Assembly (NCBI GenBank): GCA_011390435.1
Contig: JAABSK010000046.1
Location: forward strand, 1 to 14,807
Direction: 5' to 3'
DNA from: Desulfobacteraceae bacterium
GTDB taxonomy: Bacteria > Desulfobacterota > Desulfobacteria > Desulfobacterales > Desulfobacteraceae
Length of the DNA: 14,807 bases
Made by a program: the position numbers and the translations under genes. Under the pieces are notes generated by a model that did not search any database, was not told the origin of the DNA, and worked only from the letters and a program-made list of their open reading frames with translations. Below are positions 1-7,296 of the stretch, piece after piece (position 1 is the first letter of the stretch; the number at the start of each line of letters is the position of its first letter).

Positions 1-567
1 CTGGTTGAAGCGGCACTGGCGGTTTTAACTGCTGTCCATGCAGATCGGCCACCATTAACCGTTCTGGAGCTGGGGACAGGTTCGGGTGCGGTGATCGCTT
101 CTCTGGCCAGAGCCCTTCCCGGACACCGGTATCTGGCAAATGATCTGTCCCTTGCAGCACTGGATATTGCCCGGAAAAATGCGTGGAAAATCGCGGGGAA
201 CCATGTGATTTTTTTTGCAGGATCATGGCTGGAGGCGGTCAACAGGAAACCGGTTTTTGATCTGATCGTGTCCAATCCGCCGTATATCCCAACTGCGGAT
301 ATTCATCAGCTGCAGCCGGAGATCAGCAGATTTGAACCCCTGCTGGCCCTTGATGGTGGCAGGGACGGCCTGGATGCATTCCGTGCCATACTCAAAGATG
401 CCCGTCAATGCATGGTTCCCGGAGGCACTCTGCTGTTTGAGATGGGGTTTGATCAGCGGCCTGGACTGGAGTTGCTTTTCAAACAGTATGGCGGTGATGA
501 CACCATTGAATTTATTCAGGATCTTTCAGGGCATGACCGCGTGGTGAAAATCAAAAAAACCAATTGA
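1..567 (+). CDS. prmC: Peptide chain release factor N5-glutamine methyltransferase PrmC, 5' truncated
   Basis: PrmC methylates the glutamine of the GGQ motif in release factors RF1 and RF2, using S-adenosylmethionine, in the cytoplasm. The reading frame is open from base 1, so the gene starts outside the window. The visible part is 188 residues, against roughly 280 for the whole family, so the N-terminal helical domain is missing. SAM-binding motif I is seen as VLELGTGSGA (about bases 61-90). The family signature NPPY lies at 274-285, within SNPPYIPTADI, and marks an amino-group methyltransferase of the PrmC/HemK type. The opening residues LVEAAL fit the segment that normally follows the family's RPET-like motif. 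The first internal ATG (base 91) falls inside the SAM fold and is not a real start. prmC upstream of ribosomal genes fits a translation cluster. Identification is strong; PrmB is the main alternative, less likely from the motif context. Confidence 0.9.
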   Translation: MVEAALAVLTAVHADRPPLTVLELGTGSGAVIASLARALPGHRYLANDLSLAALDIARKNAWKIAGNHVIFFAGSWLEAVNRKPVFDLIVSNPPYIPTADIHQLQPEISRFEPLLALDGGRDGLDAFRAILKDARQCMVPGGTLLFEMGFDQRPGLELLFKQYGGDDTIEFIQDLSGHDRVVKIKKTN

Positions 568-592
568 AAAATCAGTGTCCGTCTGATATATA
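564..592 (+). promoter_or_regulatory. Candidate sigma70-type promoter for the rpsB operon
   Basis: A TTGAAA hexamer (564-569) is separated by 17 bp from TATATA (587-592). This is close to the sigma70 consensus and sits at the very end of prmC. It would give a leader of about 130 nt before rpsB. The assignment rests on sequence match and position only. Confidence 0.5.
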
Positions 593-646
593 AATTAGGA
601 TTTTTTTAAATAGTCAAAATGCAGGACAAAAACGCACATTCAGGGA

Positions 647-684
647 CCGGAAAATCAGGTGCTTTTCTAAAGTCGAGTTTCCGG
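647..684 (+). promoter_or_regulatory. Inverted repeat in the rpsB leader (possible autoregulatory structure)
   Basis: CCGGAAA (647-653) is the exact reverse complement of TTTCCGG (678-684). The enclosed segment holds a second small hairpin, CTTT (662-665) with AAAG (669-672). No T-run follows, so it is not an intrinsic terminator. S2 is known to repress its own operon through the leader in E. coli. Whether this structure does so here is inference. Confidence 0.3.
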
Positions 685-730
685 AACGATCTGGATGGTG
701 GAAAAACCATTAATTAAAATTGGAGAACAA

Positions 731-1585
731 ATGGCTTACATTACGATCAGAGAACTTCTGGAAGCAGGCGTCCATTTTGGACATCAGACCAAACGCTGGA
801 ACCCGAAGATGAAAAAGTATATCTTTGGTGCCAGAAACGGAATTTACATCATTGACCTTCAGCAGACGGTCAAATTATTCAGAAAAGCCCATGATTTTAT
901 CAAAAATGTCGCTGCCAGCGGGCAGGATGTCCTGTTTGTCGGCACCAAAAAACAGGCATCGGAAGCGATCTATGAGGAAGCCAACCGTGCGGAACAGTTC
1001 TATGTTCAGAATCGATGGCTCGGCGGCATGCTGACCAACTTTCAGACCATCAAGAACAATATCAACCGGTATCATTTCTATAAAACCATTGAAAATGACG
1101 GCAGTCTGGAAAATTATCCCAAAAAAGAGCAGTCCAAAATGATCAAGGAAAAGGACAAGCTCGAATTTGCCATCGGCGGTATCAGCAACATGAAACGGCT
1201 GCCCGGTGCAATTTTTATCATTGATCCTAAAAATGAAGCCATTGCGGTGAAAGAAGGGAAACGGCTGGGGATTCCCATTGTGGCGATTGTGGACACCAAT
1301 TGTGACCCCGATGATATCGACTATGTCGTTCCTGGAAATGATGACGCCATCCGCTCTATCCGCCTGTTTGCCTCAAGTATTGCAGACGCCTGTATTGAAG
1401 GCCGGGCATTGTATGAAGAAAAACAGCGTGCGGAGTCGGATAAGACCGCGGACCACGAAGGCGATGTGTCAGATGAAAAAATGGCCATTGAGGTGGTTTC
1501 TGACGGAACAGACGGGCCTGTTGTTGAAAAGATCAAAAGACGGACCACACCGGTGGAAGAGATTACAGAAGACGTGACCGAGTAA
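731..1585 (+). CDS. rpsB: 30S ribosomal protein S2
   Basis: S2 is a primary-assembly-late protein of the small ribosomal subunit, bound near the head-body junction. The N-terminus carries the family signature [16 protein letters not shown] (residues 13-28). Further conserved blocks are [20 protein letters not shown] and [21 protein letters not shown]. The start at 731 gives [13 protein letters not shown], matching the usual S2 N-terminus, with a GGAG ribosome-binding site at 722-725. An in-frame ATG at 695 would add 12 non-conserved residues and has no good Shine-Dalgarno. The protein is 284 residues, longer than the E. coli protein (about 240). The extra length is a charged C-terminal tail from about residue 230, rich in Glu, Asp and Lys. 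It is followed 17 bp later by tsf, the classical rpsB-tsf pair. Confidence 0.97.
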   Translation: MAYITIRELLEAGVHFGHQTKRWNPKMKKYIFGARNGIYIIDLQQTVKLFRKAHDFIKNVAASGQDVLFVGTKKQASEAIYEEANRAEQFYVQNRWLGGMLTNFQTIKNNINRYHFYKTIENDGSLENYPKKEQSKMIKEKDKLEFAIGGISNMKRLPGAIFIIDPKNEAIAVKEGKRLGIPIVAIVDTNCDPDDIDYVVPGNDDAIRSIRLFASSIADACIEGRALYEEKQRAESDKTADHEGDVSDEKMAIEVVSDGTDGPVVEKIKRRTTPVEEITEDVTE

Positions 1586-1602
1586 TTATAAGGAGTAGAA
1601 AA

Positions 1603-2199
1603 ATGGTGGACATTTCCGCAGAAATGGTGAAAGAGCTTCGGCAGGCAACCGGTTCAGGCATAATGGACTGTAAAAAAGTGCTTGCAGAAGCAGAAGGCAA
1701 TATTGAAAAAGCCATTGAGCTTTTAAGGAAAAAAGGACTGGCCAAAGCAGCCAAACGGGCAGGGCGCTCAACCTCTGAAGGAATCATCTATTCCTATATC
1801 CACACCGGTGCGAAACTCGGTGTGCTGGTTGAGGTTAACTGCGAATCTGATTTTGTTGCCAAAACAGATGATTTTCAGGAGTTTGCAAAAAACATCGCCA
1901 TGCACATCGCAGCGGCCAATCCAGCGGGATTGAATCCCGAAGACGTGGATTCCGCTGTGGTGGAAAAAGAAAGAGAAATTTACAAGGCACAGATGCTTCA
2001 GGAAGGCAAGCCGGAAAACATCATTGACAAGATTGTGGACGGCAAGGTTGAAAAGTTTTATAAAGAGGTCTGCCTGATGAGTCAGCAGTATGTCAAAGAT
2101 CCGCAGAAGACCATCAGTGAGCTGCTCAAGGAAACCATTGGAAAAATTGGTGAAAATATCCAGATCAGAAGATTTTCACGTTTCCAGATAGGAGAATAA
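1603..2199 (+). CDS. tsf: Elongation factor Ts, short form
   Basis: EF-Ts is the guanine nucleotide exchange factor that recycles EF-Tu-GDP to EF-Tu-GTP during translation. The N-terminal UBA-like domain is plain ([19 protein letters not shown], then a helix ending near residue 45). It is followed by the core with the EF-Tu contact motif SDFVAKT, where Asp83 and Phe84 correspond to the Asp-Phe pair that disturbs the Mg site of EF-Tu. The length is 198 residues, like the short Thermus-type EF-Ts and much less than the E. coli form (about 283). It therefore appears to have a single core module rather than the duplicated one. The start is an ATG with AGGAG at 1591-1595. The last codons contain the ribosome-binding site of pyrH. 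Confidence 0.96.
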   Translation: MVDISAEMVKELRQATGSGIMDCKKVLAEAEGNIEKAIELLRKKGLAKAAKRAGRSTSEGIIYSYIHTGAKLGVLVEVNCESDFVAKTDDFQEFAKNIAMHIAAANPAGLNPEDVDSAVVEKEREIYKAQMLQEGKPENIIDKIVDGKVEKFYKEVCLMSQQYVKDPQKTISELLKETIGKIGENIQIRRFSRFQIGE

Positions 2200-2203
2200 C
2201 ATT

Positions 2204-2929
2204 TTGAATGAATCACCGGAGTTTAAGCGGATTTTGATCAAGTTGAGCGGTGAAGCCCTGATGGGAACTCAGGGTTTTGGCATTACTCCTGAAATGATTC
2301 AATATGTTGCAGCTGAAATCGCACAGGTTTATCAGCTGAAGGTCCAGATTTCCATTGTTGTTGGCGGAGGAAATATTTTTCGGGGAATTGCCGGCAGTTC
2401 AGCCGGCATGGACCGGACCTCTGCCGACAATATGGGGATGCTTGCCACGGTGATCAACAGCCTTGCCCTGTGCGATGCACTGGAAAAAAAAGATGTTCCC
2501 ACCCGGGTACAGTCTGCGATTCCCATGGACCGGATTGCCGAACCGTTTATCCGCAGAAAAGCCATCCGCCATCTTGAAAAGGGCCGGGTGGTAATTTTTG
2601 CGGCAGGTACAGGCAACCCCTATTTTACCACGGATACGGCAGCTGTGCTGAGAGCCCATGAAACCCGGGCCCAGATTTTATTTAAAGCCACCAAAGTGGA
2701 AGGGGTATATGATAAAGACCCCATGGAGCATGCAGACGCGGTTAAGTTCAGTGAACTGTCTTATATGTCGGTGATTGAAAAACAACTCCACGTTATGGAT
2801 ATGACGGCGATCTCCCTTGCAATGGAACATAACCTGCCGCTGCAGGTTTTTGACCTTCACCAGAAAGGGAATATTTATAAAGCCGTGACCGGCCAGAAAG
2901 GTATCGGAACCCGGATTTACAACAGATAA
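2204..2929 (+). CDS. pyrH: UMP kinase (uridylate kinase)
   Basis: PyrH phosphorylates UMP to UDP with ATP, the committed step from UMP to the other pyrimidine nucleotides. It is a cytoplasmic hexamer of the amino-acid-kinase fold. Motifs in order are [10 protein letters not shown] (phosphate binding), [30 protein letters not shown] (UMP site), [13 protein letters not shown] and [11 protein letters not shown]. The length of 241 residues is typical. The start is a TTG at 2204, placed 9 nt after a GGAG at 2191-2194. The nearby ATG at 2208 is out of frame, and starting at the next in-frame Met would remove the essential N-terminal strand. The gap after the tsf stop codon is only 4 bp, so translation is probably coupled. 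Confidence 0.96.
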   Translation: MNESPEFKRILIKLSGEALMGTQGFGITPEMIQYVAAEIAQVYQLKVQISIVVGGGNIFRGIAGSSAGMDRTSADNMGMLATVINSLALCDALEKKDVPTRVQSAIPMDRIAEPFIRRKAIRHLEKGRVVIFAAGTGNPYFTTDTAAVLRAHETRAQILFKATKVEGVYDKDPMEHADAVKFSELSYMSVIEKQLHVMDMTAISLAMEHNLPLQVFDLHQKGNIYKAVTGQKGIGTRIYNR

Positions 2930-2968
2930 ATCAGCATCTTTTAAGAACCGTCTGAAGGATAAATTGTT

Positions 2969-3526
2969 ATGATAAATGAAGTCATTCAGGAAACCAGGGA
3001 CAGAATGAAAAAATCCGAAGCTGCTTTTGAAAAAGATCTGTCAAAAGTCAGAACCGGCAGAGCTTCCCAGGCCATACTTGATAATGTTATGGTGGACTAT
3101 TACGGTGCCCAGACCCCGTTGCCCCAGATGGCAACGATTTCTGTGCCTGAAAGTCGCCTGATCACTGTCAAACCCTGGGATGTCAGTGTGATCAATGAAG
3201 TTGAAAAAGCCATTCACAAAGCCAATATCGGTCTGACCCCGGCCAATGACGGAAAACTGATCCGGATTTCCATTCCTCCCCTGACTGAAGACCGGCGGCG
3301 GGAAATTGTCAAAAAAGTGGCCCGGACCTGTGAAGATTACAAGGTGGCCATCCGGAACATCCGGCGGGATTCCAATGATATGCTCAAAGAGCTTCAGAAA
3401 GAAGGCGAAATCTCTGAAGACGATTGCTTCAAGGCCCAGAAGCAGGTTCAGGAATCCACGGATGACTTTATCCAGCGCCTGGACAACATCTTTGCTGAAA
3501 AAGAAAAGGAAATTCTTGAAGTCTGA
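2969..3526 (+). CDS. frr: Ribosome recycling factor
   Basis: RRF, with EF-G, splits the post-termination ribosome so that subunits can be reused. The protein has 185 residues, the usual family length. The N-terminal helix holds KDLSKVRTGRASQAIL, with the family's conserved RTGRA. The domain II strands follow (VDYYGAQTPLPQMATISVPE), with the conserved RLITVKPWD just after. The long C-terminal helices contain PPLTEDRRREIVKKV and RNIRRDSND. The start ATG is preceded by AAGGA (2955-2959) at 9 nt. It lies 39 bp after pyrH in the standard order pyrH-frr-uppS. Its final codons contain an AAGGA that probably serves uppS. Confidence 0.97.
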   Translation: MINEVIQETRDRMKKSEAAFEKDLSKVRTGRASQAILDNVMVDYYGAQTPLPQMATISVPESRLITVKPWDVSVINEVEKAIHKANIGLTPANDGKLIRISIPPLTEDRRREIVKKVARTCEDYKVAIRNIRRDSNDMLKELQKEGEISEDDCFKAQKQVQESTDDFIQRLDNIFAEKEKEILEV

Positions 3527-4277
3527 TTCCACAGCCGATGCAGTTCCGGTCCTGGAAAATATGCCAAAACATATCGGCATTATCATGGACGGCAATGGCC
3601 GATGGGCCAAAAAAAAACTGATGAACCGGGTCAAAGGTCATGAAACTGGTACGCAAACTGTCCGGACCATTGTAACCGCCTGTGCCCGGATCGGCATCCC
3701 CACCCTTACCCTGTATGCATTTTCCACTGAAAACTGGGCCCGTCCAAAAACTGAAGTCTTTGCCTTGATGCATCTTCTCAAACAATTTCTTGTGTCGGAA
3801 CGGGACCTGCTGACCCGCAACAATATCCGTTTGAACATCATCGGCCAGAAACACCGGCTTCCACAGGATGTCCAGGCAGAAATGAACACGACCCTTGAAT
3901 TGACGAAAAGCAACACCGGAATGCTGCTGAATCTGGCGCTCAGTTATGGTTCCCGGGAAGAAATCACTTCTGCTGTCACAACCATCTCCCGGAAGGTGGC
4001 GTCAGGGGAATTGACCGCAGAGCAGATTACGCCGCAGTTGATTTCTGATTATCTGTATACTGCCGGCATGCCAGATCCGGATCTGATCATCCGCACCAGC
4101 GGTGAGTACCGGTTGAGTAATTTTTTAATGTGGCAGGCGGCATATGCGGAAATTTATATTTCCCAGACCCTGTGGCCGGATTTTTCAGAGGAAGAACTGA
4201 TCGAGATCCTCAAGGACTATCAAAAAAGGGACCGACGTTTCGGTAAAGTGACATGCAGCACCTTAAACGATGGTTGA
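3516..4277 (+). CDS. uppS: Isoprenyl (undecaprenyl) diphosphate synthase
   Basis: UppS is a cis-prenyltransferase that extends farnesyl diphosphate with isopentenyl units to make the C55 lipid carrier used for peptidoglycan and other surface polymers. The catalytic motif IIMDGNGRWA is present, with the Mg-binding Asp at residue 25. TLYAFSTENWARP and the C-terminal RTSGEYRLSNF...WQAAYAEIYI...LWPDF block are also intact. The chosen start is TTG at 3516, 5 nt after AAGGA (3506-3510). It overlaps frr by 11 bp and gives 253 residues, equal to E. coli UppS. The alternative is the ATG at 3561 (238 residues, beginning MPKHIGIIMDG), which has only a weak GGA site. Function is secure, the start less so. 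The 3' end overlaps cdsA by 25 bp. dxr, two genes on, supplies its isoprenoid precursors. Confidence 0.93.
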   Translation: MKSDSTADAVPVLENMPKHIGIIMDGNGRWAKKKLMNRVKGHETGTQTVRTIVTACARIGIPTLTLYAFSTENWARPKTEVFALMHLLKQFLVSERDLLTRNNIRLNIIGQKHRLPQDVQAEMNTTLELTKSNTGMLLNLALSYGSREEITSAVTTISRKVASGELTAEQITPQLISDYLYTAGMPDPDLIIRTSGEYRLSNFLMWQAAYAEIYISQTLWPDFSEEELIEILKDYQKRDRRFGKVTCSTLNDG

Positions 4278-5068
4278 CCGCACTTGTACTGGCACCTGTC
4301 ATCATCTGGGTGCTGGTTCAGGGCAATATCGCCCTGCTGGCTGTGCTGCTGGGAATTGTGGCAGTCTCAGCCACCAGAGAATACCTGAGAATTATTTTCG
4401 GCAATGACAACGGACCTGTATCCAGTACCATAAAGATCATTTCATATTCCGCCACCATCCTGATGATTATCGGTGCCTGTCTGGGGTCGTGGGAAATTCT
4501 GTTTTTGATTTTCACGGTCAATCTCATGGCACTGTCGGTGTTTGTGCTGTTCCGTTTTTCAAGCAACCCCAATATTTTTGATAAAATTGCCAAACAGGTT
4601 CTGGGGGTGGTGTATATTCCAGTTCCCCTGTCGCTGCTCATCTTTATCCGGGCCCTTGACGGCGGGGTGTTCTGGGTCATCTGGCTGCTGCTGGTGATCT
4701 TTGCCGGTGATACCGGCGCGTTCTACAGCGGTCGAAAATATGGAAAACATCCCCTGGCACCCACGATCAGTCCCAAGAAAACCATCGAAGGTGCTGTGGG
4801 GGGGACACTGTTTTCCATGGTGATCGGCTTTGTTTTCTGTTTGATTTTTTTTCAGGATCTTGCCCTTGCCCTGATGATGCTTCCCTGTGCACTGATCATG
4901 GCAGTTGCCGGACAGATCGGCGATCTGTTTGAATCTGCCATGAAACGGGCCTCCCGTATCAAGGATTCCGGACGGATTCTGCCGGGGCATGGCGGGATGC
5001 TTGACCGCATTGACGGTGTCTTGCTGGCCATACCGGTATTGTATATCTTTTTGGTGTATATTCGATGA
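4253..5068 (+). CDS. cdsA: Phosphatidate cytidylyltransferase (CDP-diglyceride synthase)
   Basis: CdsA is an integral inner-membrane enzyme that converts phosphatidic acid and CTP to CDP-diacylglycerol, precursor of all bacterial phospholipids. The 271-residue protein is a series of hydrophobic segments beginning at residue 8. The C-terminal half holds the family signature: ESAMKRASRIKDSGRILPG, then HGGMLDRID (Pro244 to Asp251 region), with the conserved Lys-Arg, Lys-Asp and Asp-Arg-x-Asp residues. The start ATG lies 25 bp inside the end of uppS and has only a weak ribosome-binding site, suggesting coupling to uppS translation. The stop shares an ATGA with the dxr start. The order uppS-cdsA-dxr is common in proteobacteria. 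Confidence 0.96.
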   Translation: MQHLKRWLTALVLAPVIIWVLVQGNIALLAVLLGIVAVSATREYLRIIFGNDNGPVSSTIKIISYSATILMIIGACLGSWEILFLIFTVNLMALSVFVLFRFSSNPNIFDKIAKQVLGVVYIPVPLSLLIFIRALDGGVFWVIWLLLVIFAGDTGAFYSGRKYGKHPLAPTISPKKTIEGAVGGTLFSMVIGFVFCLIFFQDLALALMMLPCALIMAVAGQIGDLFESAMKRASRIKDSGRILPGHGGMLDRIDGVLLAIPVLYIFLVYIR

Positions 5069-6213
5069 AACATCTGTCGATCCTGGGGTCCACTGGCTCG
5101 ATCGGGACCAGCGCCCTTGATATTGTCCGGATGCATCCGGACCGCTTTAACGTCACAGCCCTTGCTGCCGGATGGAACGATGACCTGCTGGCACGACAGA
5201 TCCGTGAATTTGAGCCGGAACTGGTCAGTGTCTATGATAAAGACGGCGCCATGCAGCTGTCCCGGAAACTCAGCGGGCCGTGCCGGCCGCAGATCGTATA
5301 CGGTGACAACGGATACGCTGCTGCTGCATCTTTACCGTCAGCAGATACCGTGCTGCTGGCCATGGTGGGGGCAGCCGGTCTCAAACCCGCTCTCAGCGCC
5401 ATTGAGGCGGGAAAAACCATTGCTTTGGCCAACAAAGAGACCCTGGTGATGGCCGGTGAGATTGTCATGGCCCTGGCCCGGGAAAAAAACGTTTCCATTC
5501 TTCCGGTGGATTCTGAACATTCTGCTATTTTTCAATGCCTCAAATCCAACCGCAGAAAAGATGTCAAGACGATTTTTCTGACGGCTTCGGGCGGCCCGTT
5601 TCGTACACGGCCCCTGGCAGATTTTGATCAAATCACCCGTGAGCAGGCGCTTGATCATCCCACCTGGAACATGGGAAGCAAGATTTCCATTGATTCTGCC
5701 ACCTTGATGAACAAGGGGCTTGAGATTATTGAAGCGGTTCACCTGTTTGATATTCTGCCGGAGAAAATTCAGGTTCTGGTGCATCCCCAGAGCATTATTC
5801 ATTCCATGGTAGGGTTTACGGACGGCAGTATCCTGGCCCATTTAGGGCAACCAGACATGAAAACAGCCATTGCATATGCCCTGTCTGATCCTGAACGGCT
5901 GAATATCCAGATGGATTTTCCCGATTTTGCAGCCCTGGGTGCGTTGACATTTGAAAATCCTGACACTCAAAAATTTCCGTCTCTCCTGTATGCTGTTGAA
6001 GCCTGTCGACAGAAGGGAACCCTTCCTGCTGTGATGAATGCTGCCAATGAAGCTGCTGTCAGTGCGTTTCTCGATGGCAGGATCGGTTTTCCAGATATTT
6101 TCAGACTGGTTGAAACGGCCATGGCACACCACACACGGATTGACAATCCAGATCTTTTGCGTATTATTGAAGCAGACTTCTGGGCACGTGAAAAAGTGCA
6201 ATCTCTCATTTAA
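5065..6213 (+). CDS. dxr: 1-deoxy-D-xylulose-5-phosphate reductoisomerase
   Basis: Dxr converts DXP to 2-C-methyl-D-erythritol 4-phosphate with NADPH, the committed step of the MEP isoprenoid pathway. The N-terminal dinucleotide motif GSTGSIG is at residues 8-14. NKETLVMAG is at 123-131. The metal ligands are Asp149 and Glu151 in PVDSEHSAIFQ and Glu220 in LMNKGLEIIEA. The flexible-loop region HPTWNMGSKISIDSATL and the phosphate-binding VHPQSIIHSMV are intact. The length is 382 residues, slightly shorter than E. coli (398). The ATG overlaps the cdsA stop by 4 bp (ATGA). There is no strong Shine-Dalgarno, which fits re-initiation after cdsA. Its product feeds UppS, encoded just upstream. Confidence 0.97.
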   Translation: MKHLSILGSTGSIGTSALDIVRMHPDRFNVTALAAGWNDDLLARQIREFEPELVSVYDKDGAMQLSRKLSGPCRPQIVYGDNGYAAAASLPSADTVLLAMVGAAGLKPALSAIEAGKTIALANKETLVMAGEIVMALAREKNVSILPVDSEHSAIFQCLKSNRRKDVKTIFLTASGGPFRTRPLADFDQITREQALDHPTWNMGSKISIDSATLMNKGLEIIEAVHLFDILPEKIQVLVHPQSIIHSMVGFTDGSILAHLGQPDMKTAIAYALSDPERLNIQMDFPDFAALGALTFENPDTQKFPSLLYAVEACRQKGTLPAVMNAANEAAVSAFLDGRIGFPDIFRLVETAMAHHTRIDNPDLLRIIEADFWAREKVQSLI

Positions 6214-6224
6214 AGCGAGGTGTT

Positions 6225-7295
6225 ATGGGCCATTCTGTCATAGCCTTTATTATTGTTATCGGTATTCTTGTTTTTATTCATGAATTCGGCCATTTCATCG
6301 TTGCCCGGTTTTTCAAGGTGGGTGTGGATGTGTTTTCTCTGGGATTTGGCCCCAAAGTATTGAAAAAGACAGTCGGGCGGACCCAGTACTGCCTTTCAGC
6401 CATCCCTCTTGGCGGGTATGTGAAGATGGTGGGTGAAGAACCCGGTGCCGCCCTGAATCCGGAAGACCATCCATATTCCTTTACCCACAAGACGGTGTGG
6501 CAGAAAAGCCTTATTGTTGCGGCAGGACCGGTGTTCAATTTTCTTCTGGCCATCCTGATCTTTTTTGTACTTTATCAGTTTGCCGGTGTATACTTGGCCA
6601 AACCCGTTGTGGGTGAAGTGGTTCAGGACACGCCCGCTTTTGCTGCCGGTATCCGGCAAAATGACATTATCCGTGAAATCAATCAGGAACCCATTGCATC
6701 GTTTGATGATGTTTCCCGGATTATCAGCGAAGGAGAGGGACGTTCACTGGATATTTTACTGGAACGTGACGGCCGCCAGGTACGTGTCAGCCTTGTACCG
6801 GTACTCAAACCTGCTAAAAACATTTTTGGTGAGGATATTGAAAAATATGTAATCGGTATTGTGGGCATCGGCGAAAGTTTTCACCAGCGCCTGAATCCGT
6901 TTGAGGCGTTCCGGATGGCCATTAAAGACACGTATGGCCTAGTGAAGCTGACCATCTTGTCAGTGGGCAAAATGATTGCCGGAAGCGTGTCTGCAGACAA
7001 TCTGGGCGGCCCGCTGATGATCGCTCAGATGGCTGGAGAACAGGCAAAGGCCGGTGTGATGCATTTTGCCTGGTTTATTGCCCTGTTATCTGTGAATCTG
7101 GGCATTATCAACCTGTTCCCGATTCCAGTGCTGGATGGCGGACACCTGCTGTTTTTTGCCATTGAAGGGATCAGCGGGAAAGAAGTGAGTGTGAAGCTTC
7201 GCGAGAAATTGATTCAGTTTGGTGCTGCCGTGCTTGTGGCACTCATGGTTTTTGTATTTTATAATGACATCGTAAGATTGGTCAGTGGTGGATAA
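6225..7295 (+). CDS. rseP: RIP metalloprotease RseP (site-2 protease family)
   Basis: This is a zinc intramembrane protease. In E. coli RseP cleaves the anti-sigma factor RseA and also removes leftover signal peptides; the substrate here is unknown. The zinc motif HEFGH (residues 19-23) sits in the first membrane segment. The third zinc ligand is the Asp of LDGGH (Leu303-Asp304-Gly305), in NLFPIPVLDGGH. A PDZ domain occupies about residues 125-192. The length is 356 residues with one PDZ domain, while E. coli RseP has about 450 and two, so this is the shorter form common outside enterobacteria. The start ATG is preceded by GAGG at 6217-6220, 11 bp after dxr. No rseA or sigma-E gene is in the window. 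Confidence 0.95.
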   Translation: MGHSVIAFIIVIGILVFIHEFGHFIVARFFKVGVDVFSLGFGPKVLKKTVGRTQYCLSAIPLGGYVKMVGEEPGAALNPEDHPYSFTHKTVWQKSLIVAAGPVFNFLLAILIFFVLYQFAGVYLAKPVVGEVVQDTPAFAAGIRQNDIIREINQEPIASFDDVSRIISEGEGRSLDILLERDGRQVRVSLVPVLKPAKNIFGEDIEKYVIGIVGIGESFHQRLNPFEAFRMAIKDTYGLVKLTILSVGKMIAGSVSADNLGGPLMIAQMAGEQAKAGVMHFAWFIALLSVNLGIINLFPIPVLDGGHLLFFAIEGISGKEVSVKLREKLIQFGAAVLVALMVFVFYNDIVRLVSGG

Positions 7296-7296
7296 T

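Noticed and set aside
571..607. Possible terminator after prmC (ATCAG/CTGAT stem, then a T-run)
   Set aside because: The stem is only 5 bp and the T-run begins about 13 nt later. The stem overlaps the better-supported promoter spacer.
695..730. Earlier ATG for rpsB
   Set aside because: It adds 12 residues before the conserved [10 protein letters not shown] start and lacks a good ribosome-binding site.
3306..3515. N-terminal extension of the uppS frame into frr
   Set aside because: The extra 70 codons lie entirely over conserved frr sequence and have no counterpart in UppS proteins.
3041..3634. A 197-codon - strand open frame over frr and uppS
   Set aside because: It runs antisense to two highly conserved genes and is rich in Phe and Gly from reversed codons. 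There is no sign of a real protein.
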